A stretch of 64,000 bases of DNA. It comes from Ramlibacter montanisoli. GTDB taxonomy: Bacteria > Pseudomonadota > Gammaproteobacteria > Burkholderiales > Burkholderiaceae_C. Position 1 is the stretch's first letter. Every line of letters begins with the position of its first letter. The notes beneath the pieces were generated by a model. It saw only the letters and a program-made list of their open reading frames with translations, was not told the origin of the DNA and ran no database searches. Below are positions 28,715 through 36,795 of the stretch, in pieces. The stretch is taken from positions 868,001-932,000 of the forward strand of contig NZ_JABFCS010000001.1 of NCBI RefSeq assembly GCF_013087525.1. Reading direction: 5' to 3'. Made by a program: the position numbers and the translations under genes.

Positions 28715-29143
28715 ATGGAAGGACAAGCCCGGCTGCCGACGACTTCTTCCACCAAGGAATACCTGCTGCTGTCGCGTGGCCAGTGGGACGCCGACAAGTC
28801 GCCCGAGGAGATCCAGGCCGCCATCGACGCGTTCTATGCCTGGCACGCGCGGCTGGTGGCCGAAGGCCGGTTCAAGCCCGGACAGCGCCTGGCGAAAACA
28901 GCGAAGCTCGTGACGCGCTCCGGCATCGTCGACGGGCCGTTCACCGAAGCCAAGGAAGTGGTCGGCGGCTACTGGTTCGTCCTGGCCGGCAGCCTGGAAG
29001 AGGCCGCCCGCATCGTGGCGGACAACCCCTGCCTCGCCTGCGGCCTGGCCTTCGAGATCCGCCCGATCGAGGCCGAGCGGGCGAGCGCTTGGCGCGAGAC
29101 CAACGAGACGCCGGGCCGGGCCGGGCAGGCCGGGCGTGCCTGA
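28715..29143 (+). CDS. YCII-related (DGPF domain) protein
   Basis: A 142-residue protein with the ferredoxin-like YCII fold. It reads EYLLLSRGQWDADKSPEEIQAAIDAFYAWHARLVAEGRF, then VDGPFTEAKEVVGGYWFVLAGSLEEAARIVADNPCL and FEIRPIE. The DGPF-TEAKE-V-GY-W core is diagnostic. Function of these proteins is unknown; they are found beside ECF sigma factors and VOC proteins. It is separated from the preceding VOC gene by six bases, so the two form an operon. Confidence 0.85.
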   Translation: MEGQARLPTTSSTKEYLLLSRGQWDADKSPEEIQAAIDAFYAWHARLVAEGRFKPGQRLAKTAKLVTRSGIVDGPFTEAKEVVGGYWFVLAGSLEEAARIVADNPCLACGLAFEIRPIEAERASAWRETNETPGRAGQAGRA

Positions 29144-29148
29144 TCCGC

Positions 29149-29808
29149 TTAGGCCAGCAGCCTTTGCGCTTCCGCCGGATCCAGCCCGTACATGTCGGCG
29201 AACTCGGCCACCGTCTTGCCGCTGGCCTTGAAGGCGCCATGCAGGGCTTCGCGCCGCGCGCTTCTTTGCGCCACGATCGCCAGGGCGTCTTCCAGCAGCG
29301 ATTGCAGCTGGTCGTCGAACGAGGCGAAGCGCTCCCGGTACGCTTCGCGGCCGAGCCCCGAGGCCTCGATGGCAGCCGCCAGTTGCTCGACGGCACGCTG
29401 GCGGGCGCGCTCCGGCTCCTTGCCACTGCGGCGTCTGTACAGTTCCAGGATCGCGTGCTGCACGTGCTCCGGCGCCACGGGCTCCACCGGCCGGGCCTGC
29501 AGGTCGTGGCGGGGCAGGCCGGAGGCCACCGCCTCGATGTAGCGGGTCGAGCGTGTGTGCAGCCCGAGCGCCACCTTCAGCTCCGCCGCAGGCAGCGCCT
29601 GCGGGTGCGCCGCCACGAGGTCTTCGAAGACGCCGAGCTTGAGCGGAAGGAAGCGGGCACCGAACAGCCGCGGGTACAGCTCGAACAGCTTGTGGAGCAG
29701 CGGATGCACCGGTCGGGGCGCCTTGCGCACGGCGGCCTTCGGCTTCCCGGGCGAGGCCGGGGCAGGAGCGGTCGGGTCTTGGGGTGAGGTCATGTTCTTG
29801 GTGGACAT
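29149..29808 (-). CDS. ProQ/FinO-domain RNA-binding protein
   Basis: A 219-residue protein. Residues 1-35 are Pro/Ala/Lys-rich and disordered. The ProQ/FinO domain (about 36-135) is visible as HPLLHKLFELYPRLFGARFLPLKLGVFEDLVAAHP, LPAAELKVALGLHTRSTRYIEAVASG and a following PRHDLQ. ProQ-type proteins bind structured small RNAs and mRNA 3' ends. The C-terminal 80 residues add a helical region (ERFASFDDQLQSLLEDALAIVAQRS and GKTVAEFADMYGLDPAEAQRLL). It is convergent with the YCII gene. Confidence 0.85.
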   Translation of the reverse strand: MSTKNMTSPQDPTAPAPASPGKPKAAVRKAPRPVHPLLHKLFELYPRLFGARFLPLKLGVFEDLVAAHPQALPAAELKVALGLHTRSTRYIEAVASGLPRHDLQARPVEPVAPEHVQHAILELYRRRSGKEPERARQRAVEQLAAAIEASGLGREAYRERFASFDDQLQSLLEDALAIVAQRSARREALHGAFKASGKTVAEFADMYGLDPAEAQRLLA

Positions 29809-29824
29809 CCGCGCGCAGTTTAGT

Positions 29825-29850
29825 TGCCACCGGCGAGGGCGCCGGTGGCA
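29825..29850 (-). terminator. 10-bp hairpin between thiolase and proQ-like gene
   Basis: TGCCACCGGC and GCCGGTGGCA form a perfect 10-bp stem with a six-base loop, 31 bases past the thiolase stop in the direction of transcription. There is no T tract on either side, so it is a weak terminator candidate or an RNA processing site. Confidence 0.4.
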
Positions 29851-29880
29851 GGCTTCACGCGCCTCCCCTGCGGACCGATT

Positions 29881-31063
29881 TCAGGTCCGCTCGAAGATCG
29901 CCGCGATGCCCTGGCCGCCGCCGATGCACATCGTCACCAGCGCATAGCGCCCGCCGATGCGATCGAGTTCGTGCAGCGCCTTCACCGTGATCAGCGCGCC
30001 GGTGGCGCCGATCGGGTGGCCCAGCGAGATGCCGGAGCCGTTCGGGTTGACCTTGGCCGGGTCGAGCTGCAGGTCCTTGAGCACTGCGCAGGCCTGCGCC
30101 GCGAAAGCCTCGTTGGCCTCGATCACGTCCAGGTCGCCGGCAGCGATCCTCGCCTTTTCCAGCACCTTGCGCGTGGCGGGCACCGGGCCGATGCCCATGT
30201 ACTTCGGGTCCACGCCGGCATGCGCCCAGGCAACCAGCCGCGCGAGCGGCTTCAGGCCGCGCTTCTCGGCGACGCTGCGCTCCATCAGCACCACCGCCGC
30301 GGCGGCGTCGTTGATGCCCGAGGCGTTGCCGGCCGTCACCGTGCCGTTCTCCTTGGCGAACACGGGCTTGAGCTTGGACATGTCCTCCGGCTTCACGCCG
30401 GCACGGAAGTGTTCGTCCACCGCGAACAGCGTGTCGCCCTTGCGGGACTTGAGCGTGACGGGGACGATCTGGTCCTTGAAGTAGCCGGCCGCCGTCGCGC
30501 GTTCGGCGCGCTGGTGGCTCTCCACGGCCAGGCGGTCCTGGTCCTCGCGGCTGATGCCCCACTTGGTGGCGATGTTCTCGGCGGTCACGCCCATGTGGAT
30601 GTTGTGGAAGGGGTCGTGCAGCGCGCCGACCATCATGTCCACCAGCCTGGCGTCCCCATGCGCGCGCCCCAGCGGGCGGTGAGGTCGGCGTAGGGCGCGC
30701 GGCTCATGTTCTCGGCGCCGCCGCCGATGGCGATGTCGCAGTCGCCCAGCAGGATGCCCTGGGCCGCCGAGATGATCGCCTGCAGGCCGGAGCCGCACAG
30801 CCGGTTGACGTTGAAGGCGGGCGTGCCTTCGCCGCAGCCGCCGTTGATGGCCGCCACGCGCGAGAGGTACATGTCCTTGGGCTCGGTGTTCACCACGTGG
30901 CCGAACACCACGTGCCCGACGTCGGCGCCGGCCACCTGGCTGCGGGCCAGCGACTCGCGCACGACCAGCGCGCCGAGTTCGGTGGGGGAATGTCCTTCAG
31001 GCTGCCGCCGAAGGTGCCGATGGCCGTGCGCACTGCGCTGACGGCGACGACTTCACGGGTCAT
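29881..31063 (-). CDS. Acetyl-CoA C-acyltransferase (thiolase); two frame breaks
   Basis: A thiolase of about 394 residues, biosynthetic or degradative type, acting on acyl-CoA. The nucleophile Cys90 lies in VNRLCGSGLQA. The C-terminal pair is in SLGHPIGATG (His) and VTMCIGGGQG (Cys). GGAENMSRAPY and NEAFAAQ are also present. Two bases are missing: one in the G5 run 30984-30988 (restoring SLKDIPPTELGAL) and one in the C4 run 30654-30657 (restoring ARMGDARLVDMMVGAL). With these the protein is full length and intact. It could serve beta-oxidation, aromatic degradation or polyhydroxyalkanoate synthesis. It is monocistronic as far as can be seen. Confidence 0.88.
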
Positions 31064-31113
31064 GAGTCTCTCCAGGTTCGGGGGAGGCCGGACTTTAGCG
31101 CGGCCACCCTTCG

Positions 31114-31519
31114 CTATCCCTTACGCCGTGTCCACTGGCGCAGCTCGATCGGGTTGCCGTCCGGGTCCCGGATCTCGGCGCGCGCGTAGTCCGCGCGTTT
31201 CACCGGGCCCCAGGCAGCCTCCACGCCTTGCAACTTGAGGCTGCGGAGCGCGTCGTCGATGTCGTCCACCTCGAGGGCGAGGCACTGCCAGCCGAGGCGC
31301 TGCTCGCTGCCGCGCGGCGGATGGCCTGCACGTGCGGATAGCACATGACTTCGACGGTCGTCCCCCGAGTTCGAGATAGACGAGGTCCAGCGGGCCGGAT
31401 GGCGTGTCGGGGATGGTCGTGCGTTCGCGCTCGCGGAAGCCGAGGACGCCGGTGTAGAACGCGATGGTCCGATCCGGCGAGGCCGTGAGCAGTTCGATGT
31501 GGTCGATTCGCTTGAACAT
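31114..31519 (-). CDS. Glyoxalase/VOC family protein; two frame breaks
   Basis: About 135 residues with the fold MFKRIDHIELLTASPDRTIAFY, LGFRERERTTIPD, LDLVYLELGGTTVEVMCYPH and LGWQCLALEVDDIDDALRSLK, ending IRDPDGNPIELRQWTRRKG. One base is missing in the C5 run 31362-31366 and one near 31319. In the corrected frame there is no stop between the preceding methyltransferase and this domain, so the two may be one fused protein. The MetPheLysArg start is still a reasonable separate start, although only a weak ribosome site precedes it. Likely a small dioxygenase-like or antibiotic-resistance-like VOC protein; no substrate. Confidence 0.6.
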
Positions 31520-32321
31520 GGGCGCTCCGGCCAGGGCTTGGACCAGTCTGGCCTGGGCATGGCCGGAGTAGGGATTGCCGCCCGCCTGCGCGAGCAGCGC
31601 GGCGGTGGCATCGATGACACCCTCCAGCGCCACGCCCCGCTCCAGCAGCAGTGCGCTGCGGGGCGTGCCCGTACCTGGCCTTCGGCCAGCACGTGCGGGT
31701 CGACCCCGTGATGGGAATCCGCACGGTCTCGATGGCCGGCTCGCTGAAGTGCGCCGAAGCGAGGAGTTCACGCAGCACGCCCTCGTCGTGCAGCTCATAG
31801 GGCAGCCGGAACCTCATTTGCGGGTCGCCCGGAAAGAGCGCTTCGACGATGCGCGCATTCGCCAGCGCGTGCGGGTTCTCCTCGATCCGGTCCCACACGC
31901 TGAAGAACAGGCGGCCGCCGCTCGCGAGCACCCTGCGTGCCTCCCGGAAGGCGAGGGCGCGATCCGGAGCGAACATGAAGCCGAAGCCGCAGACGATGGT
32001 GGCAAAGCTCCCATCCTCGAACGGCAGCTGCTGCAGGTCCGCAACCTGCCAGCGGAGGCCGGCAGCGTCGCCCGAGCGCGCGCGCGCGTAATCGAGCATG
32101 GTGGGACTGAGGTCGGTGGCGACCAGCTCGGTGGAACGGGGCAGTCGGGCACGCAGGAGGCGCGTCACCGCCCCGGTGCCGCACGCGAGTTCCAGCACCG
32201 GGCCGGCGCAACCAGCGGGTACACGGGCCACCAGCTCACGCGCGAAGGGCCCGAACGTGATCGGCGCCAGTTGCTCGTCGTAGGAACGCGGCGCATTGAA
32301 GCTCACGGAGCTGGCGGGCAT
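31520..32321 (-). CDS. Class I SAM-dependent methyltransferase; two frame breaks
   Basis: A Rossmann-type methyltransferase of about 268 residues. Motif I is VLELACGTGAVTR, then ELVATDLSPTMLDYAR, then WQVADLQQLPFEDGSFATIVCGFGFMF, and RVLASGGRLFFSVWD for the later motifs. This matches the UbiE/Methyltransf_11 group. One base is missing in the C4 run 31704-31707 and one near 31668-31670, after which ITGVDPHVLAEGQVRGTPRSALLLERGV continues to AQARLVQALAGAP and straight into the VOC start. GGAGG lies just before the ATG at 32321. Substrate unknown. It may be fused to the VOC domain. Confidence 0.7.
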
Positions 32322-32375
32322 CGATCCTCCGGATCGCAAGAAGAGCTTGCGCCGCCACTCTAGCACCGCGGTGGA

Positions 32376-32579
32376 TCAGGACTTGCCGCCTCCCGAGTCG
32401 GATCCGTTGCGGTCACCGCGCTGCCTGCCGGCGTCCTCTCCTTGTTGCGCGCCTTGGCCGCCTTGCTGCACGGAGGCGTCGTCCAGCGGTGTGGAGCCCT
32501 GCTTCTGCGAGTTCTGTTCGTTTCCCTGCTTGCTTCCGTCTTCGCGACGCTGGTTGCCGGGGCTCTTGTTGGCTGACAT
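32376..32579 (-). CDS. Small hydrophilic low-complexity protein
   Basis: A 67-residue protein rich in Gln, Gly, Ser, Asn and Asp (GNEQNSQKQGSTP, QQGGQGAQQGED) with no hydrophobic core. It resembles small stress-related disordered proteins (KGG/hydrophilin-like) in composition only. AAAGGCAAG precedes the ATG. It stands alone between the methyltransferase and the divergent secreted-protein gene. Confidence 0.5.
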   Translation of the reverse strand: MSANKSPGNQRREDGSKQGNEQNSQKQGSTPLDDASVQQGGQGAQQGEDAGRQRGDRNGSDSGGGKS

Positions 32580-32839
32580 GGACTTGCCTTTCTACGTAAG
32601 GGCCGCAAGGCGCGCGGCTGTGCCTGGTTTTAGCCCGGCGCGAAGCAACGCAACGCGGGAGAGCGCAACGCTCGCGCGTCAGCACTGTCCGACGCGACCG
32701 GATCCACGCGACCCGCAGCGGATTCGCACGTGGGAACCCGTTGCGAACCGACATGCGCCGTCCAATGCATTCCTACGAACTTGTGTGACTGCCGCGGCAA
32801 ACCATTCGTGCCTCATCCCTGTATCGAGGTTCGAACGTC

Positions 32840-34490
32840 ATGCGTACTGCCCGATTGCTCTGCCTGCTGGCGGCCTGCCTCCTGCCTCCGCTCGCGATCG
32901 CGCAGAAGCAGACCGTCTGCACGATCACCATCAACTCCGCCGACGAGAAGCAGACCTTCCGCAAGTTCCTGCCGGCGGACAAGTACCAGTTCGTCGAGCT
33001 GGTGGAGAAGAACCGCAAGGACTGGCTGGCGTCCTCGTGCGAAGCCAAGGTGTCCTGCGACGTGCTGGTCATCTCGGGCCACCACGGGGAGGGCAACGTG
33101 TTCTTCTCCGATTCGCTCGAGAAGCACGAATTCCTGCCCATCGAGGAGCTGGAGCGCGTGTCCTGCTCCGGCTCCTGCCCCAGCCTGTTCGCCAACCTCA
33201 AGGAGGTCTACCTCTTCGGCTGCAACACGATGAACACGCAGGCGCAGCACACCATCTCCGGCGAGATGGCACGCAGCTACGCGCGCGAAGGCAGTTCCGC
33301 CGATGAGGCAGCGCGGCTCGCCCGCACGCTGGGCCAGCAGCGCGGCGAGAGCAGCCGGGACCGCATGCGCCTGCTGTTCAAGGACGTCCCCGTGATCTAC
33401 GGCTTCGCCGGCGTCGCGCCGCTCGGGCCCGTGGCGGGCTCGGTCCTGAACCGCTACTTCCAGGGCACCGGCAGCGGCGAAGTGGGCAAGGGGCCGCGCC
33501 AGCGGCAGCCTGCTGCGCGCGTTCTCCCAGCACGGCATGGTGGCCGGGCGCGGCATCGGCTCCGGCGATCCGCTGATGCCCCTGCGGCAGGACGTGTGCA
33601 TGTTCGCGGACGACCGCGTGTCGCCCGCGCAGAGGCTGGCTTCCGTTCACAAGCTCCTGCAAAGGCCGACGGCCGAATCGCGCCTGCTGCTGGAGCGCAT
33701 CGAGAAGTTCACCGACACACTCACGCCCGCCGAGCGGCAGCAGCCCGAGGTGGTGCAGGCGATCGAGCGCATCGCGAAGGACAGCGGTTCGCGCGATCGC
33801 TACCTGGCCTACGCGCGCGATGCGGACCAGCCGGTGACCCGAGCGCGCATGATCGACGTGGCGCAGGACATTGGCTGGCTGTCGACGGGCCAGCGCCGCG
33901 AGGAACTGGTGAAGATGTTCGGCGACATGCTGGCGCGCAAGGAGGTGGCCGGCCCGGACGTGGAACTGGCCTGCGCCGTGAACAAGAATGGCGAGCTCGA
34001 TGGCGTCCTCGACAAGGTCGCGATGCAGCTGCGCACGGACAACGTCGGACACTCCGCCGTCCTGGCCTGCATGGGCAGCGCCGGCGCGCGCGACCACGTG
34101 CTCGAGCGGCTGGCCAGCCCGGTGGACGCCGACGTCCGCGTGGCGCAGGCCTACCTCCGGCACCGGCCCATCACCGACCCCAACGAGCTGCGCGTGGTCA
34201 CCAAGGCCATCGCCCGCATGAACGCGCCCGAAGCGCAGGTCCGCGCGCTCGACGTGCTGGCCCGGCACTACCTGTCCGACCGCGAATCGGTGGACACGCT
34301 CAAGCAGCTGTTCGCCAGGACCCGGAACTGGACCGTGCAGAACGCCATTGCCGGGGTGCTGCTGCGGGCCGACCGCAAGTCGGTCCACTCGGGCGAAATG
34401 CTGCGCACACTGCGTGAAAATCGCGTGAAGGCGTCGCCCGGCGACAACATGGTGGACGCGCTGATCCAGCGGCTGCAGGAATCTTCCTGA
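32840..34490 (+). CDS. Secreted CHAT/caspase-like protein with helical-repeat tail, copy 1; one frame break
   Basis: About 549 residues. The signal peptide is residues 1-21 (LLCLLAACLLPPLAIA). Residues 24-210 include CDVLVISGHHGEG with His81, a Cys-rich VSCSGSCPSLFANL, and KEVYLFGCNT with Cys128, then FKDVPVIYGFAGVAPLG. His after a VISGH strand and Cys after a VYLFGC strand is the dyad arrangement of CHAT and caspase-like peptidases. Six cysteines are shared with copy 2, which suggests disulfides in the periplasm. The C-terminal 300 residues are repeated helix pairs (RMIDVAQDIGWLSTGQR, AQAYLRHRPITD, QNAIAGVLLRADRKS) like HEAT or TPR arrays. One base is extra in the G4 run 33490-33493. Peptidase activity is not shown. 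Confidence 0.6.
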
Positions 34491-34595
34491 ACCGGGCGGG
34501 CCTTGGCTCGGCTGGTGTGTATCAGTCGCGGCTGAGCCAGGTAGCTGTGGAATACTGGCCGCCTTCGCGGCCCCGAGCTGCAGCAGTCCACGCTC

Positions 34596-36263
34596 ATGCC
34601 CATGCAAATGTCGATCCCCAGAACGCTGGCGCTGTTCGGCGCGTTTCTGGCCGCTGCCGTGTCGTTCGCCGCGAACGCCGCCCCCAGGACCGTGTGCACC
34701 ATCACGGTCAACTCGCCGGACGAGCGCGAGAGCTTCCGCCGCCACCTGCCGGCGGGCGACTACAAGTTCGTCGAGCTGGTGGAGCGCGGCCGTCCCGACT
34801 GGCTGGCATCGGCCTGCGAGCAGAAGGTGCAGTGCGACGCGCTCGTCATCTCCGGCCACTTCGACGGCGGCACCGAGTTCTACACCGACCGGCTGGACCA
34901 GAGCGAGTACCTGTCGGTCGAGGAGATGGAGCGCGCTTCCTGCAGCGGCTCCTGCCCTGGGGTGTTTGCGAACCTCAAGGAGGTCTACCTCTTCGGTTGC
35001 AACACGCTCAAGCCCGAGGCCCGGCAGACCGTCACCGAGGACATCGTGCGCGGCCTGCTGCGTGCCGGCCACTCGCCGGCCGACGCCGCGCGCGTGGCGG
35101 GGATCCTGGGCGAGCGGCATGCCGAGAGCAATCGCGACCGCATGCGCCACATCTTCAAGGACGTGCCCGTCCTCTACGGCTTCTCGTCGCTGGCGCCGCT
35201 GGGGCGCACGGCGGGCCCGCTGCTCGATCGCTACTTCCAGTCGGTCACCGCACCCGAGATCGGCAGCGGCCAGGTGAGCGGCAAGCTGATGGCGGCGTTC
35301 TCGCAGACCGCCCTGACCGTCACGCCCGGCCTGTCCGACACCGAGTCGCAGGCCAAGGTGCGCAGCGAGGCCTGCCAGTTCATCGACAACCGGCTGAGCG
35401 ACGTGCAGAAGGTCGCCTTCATGCACCAGGTGCTCAAGCGCGACATGAGCGAAGTGCGGATGTTCCTCGGCCACCTGGAGCGCTTCGCGTCTTCCATCGG
35501 GCCGGTGCAGCGCGTCTCCGCGGCGACGACCGCCGCCTTCGCGAAGGTGGCCGCTGACCACGCCACGCGCGGGCGCTACCTGGAAGCGGCGCGCGACGCC
35601 GACGAAGCCTCGGTGCGCATGCGCATGATGGCGCTGGCGCGCAGCATCGGCTGGCTCACGCCTGCGCAGGAGCAGGCGGAGCTCGTGCGGACCATCGCGG
35701 ACCACGTGGCGCGCGACCGCATCGGCCGCGACGAGGTGGACATGGCGTGCAAGCAGGCGCGCCCCGAGGAGACGGGTCCCTTGCTGCACACGCTGGCGCC
35801 GGGCGCGCTGAAGTCCGGCAAGGTGGCGTCCGCCGCGGCGCTGGCCTGCCTGGGCAGCACCGAGGCGCATGGGCGCGTCGTGCGTGCGCTCACCAGTGCC
35901 AACCCGGACGACATCGCGATGGCCAAGTCCTACCTGCGCCACAAGCCGCTGGTGGATGGCGAGCTGCGTGCGATCACCGCGGGCATCGCGAAGATGCCGG
36001 CGGCCGATGCGCAGGTGCGCGCGCTGGAAACGCTGGCGCAGCAGCGCCTGGCCGATCCGGAAAGCCTGCGCGAGATCGCGCGCCTGTTCCCGGTGGCCAA
36101 GTCGGTGCACGTGCAGCGCGCGATCGCCAGCGTCCTGATCCGCTCGGACTACCGGGTGCTGGGACGCACCGACCTCGCGCGCTCGCTGCAGCAACACCGC
36201 CTGAAGTCGCCGGACGGCAACGACGTCATCGACGCGCTGATCCGGATCCTGCAGGCAGGCTGA
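34596..36263 (+). CDS. Secreted CHAT/caspase-like protein with helical-repeat tail, copy 2
   Basis: A 555-residue intact paralogue of the preceding gene, 105 bases downstream. The signal peptide ends near AANA-AP (residue 29). The putative dyad is His88 in ALVISGHFDGG and Cys135 in EVYLFGCNT. The C-S-G-S-C pair and the KDVPVLYGFSSLAPLG stretch are kept. The tail has the same helical units (GWLTPAQEQAELVR, SYLRHKPLVDGELRAIT, VHVQRAIASVLIRSDYR). The region between dyad domain and tail differs more between copies than either end. Two copies in tandem point to duplication with divergence. The fold assignment is by eye; alternatives are an inactive caspase-fold binding protein or another alpha/beta hydrolase-like domain. 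Confidence 0.65.
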   Translation: MPMQMSIPRTLALFGAFLAAAVSFAANAAPRTVCTITVNSPDERESFRRHLPAGDYKFVELVERGRPDWLASACEQKVQCDALVISGHFDGGTEFYTDRLDQSEYLSVEEMERASCSGSCPGVFANLKEVYLFGCNTLKPEARQTVTEDIVRGLLRAGHSPADAARVAGILGERHAESNRDRMRHIFKDVPVLYGFSSLAPLGRTAGPLLDRYFQSVTAPEIGSGQVSGKLMAAFSQTALTVTPGLSDTESQAKVRSEACQFIDNRLSDVQKVAFMHQVLKRDMSEVRMFLGHLERFASSIGPVQRVSAATTAAFAKVAADHATRGRYLEAARDADEASVRMRMMALARSIGWLTPAQEQAELVRTIADHVARDRIGRDEVDMACKQARPEETGPLLHTLAPGALKSGKVASAAALACLGSTEAHGRVVRALTSANPDDIAMAKSYLRHKPLVDGELRAITAGIAKMPAADAQVRALETLAQQRLADPESLREIARLFPVAKSVHVQRAIASVLIRSDYRVLGRTDLARSLQQHRLKSPDGNDVIDALIRILQAG

Positions 36264-36269
36264 GGCCGC

Positions 36270-36698
36270 TCAGAACTTGATCTTCACCGAGGGCGCGCTG
36301 CGGTGCGCCTCGCCGTGGTACACGGCCTCGATGTTGTTGCCCTCCGGATCGAGCACGAAGGCCGCGTAGTAGCCCGGGTGGTAGGGCCGCTCGCCGGGCG
36401 CGCCGTTGTCCTTGCCACCGTTGGCCAGCGCCGCCTTGTGGAAGGCGTCCACCATCGACCGGTCCTGCGCCTGGAAGGCCAGGTGGGTGCGGCCGGTCAG
36501 CTCGCCTTGCGCGGCCTCGCTGCCGGGCGTGGAGATGAACAGCTCGTCGGCCCAGAAGTAGTCCTTGCCGGTGCCGCCCATGGGGATCTTCAGCACCTCG
36601 AACACGGCCGTGTAGAAACGCTGCGATGCCGGCAGGTCCCGCACGACCAGCTGGACGTGGTCGATGAGCCTGCCACGGTGGAGTTCCATGGTTTCCAT
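36270..36698 (-). CDS. VOC (glyoxalase-like) protein
   Basis: A 142-residue VOC protein. It reads LIDHVQLVVRDLPASQRFYTAVFEVL, then WADELFISTPGS, RTHLAFQAQDRSMVDAFHKAALANGG, RPYHPGYYAAFVLDPEGNNIEAVYHGEAH. Metal ligand positions (His13 area, the His of RTHLAF and the Glu of NNIEAV) are compatible with an active metal centre. AAGGAAGG precedes the ATG at 36698. It is convergent with copy 2 of the secreted pair, 6 bases from its stop. Substrate unknown. Confidence 0.8.
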   Translation of the reverse strand: METMELHRGRLIDHVQLVVRDLPASQRFYTAVFEVLKIPMGGTGKDYFWADELFISTPGSEAAQGELTGRTHLAFQAQDRSMVDAFHKAALANGGKDNGAPGERPYHPGYYAAFVLDPEGNNIEAVYHGEAHRSAPSVKIKF

Positions 36699-36795
36699 GC
36701 GCCTTCCTTGCGAGTGGGTCCGCGCATTTCTACGGGTGCCGCGCGGCAACGTCAAGCACGTGCGCAAGCTCTTGCAGGCGACGCTATAGTTGCGC

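Noticed and set aside
29825..29850. A strong Rho-independent terminator after the thiolase gene
   Set aside because: The 10-bp stem is perfect but no T tract follows on either strand, so only a weak call is made.
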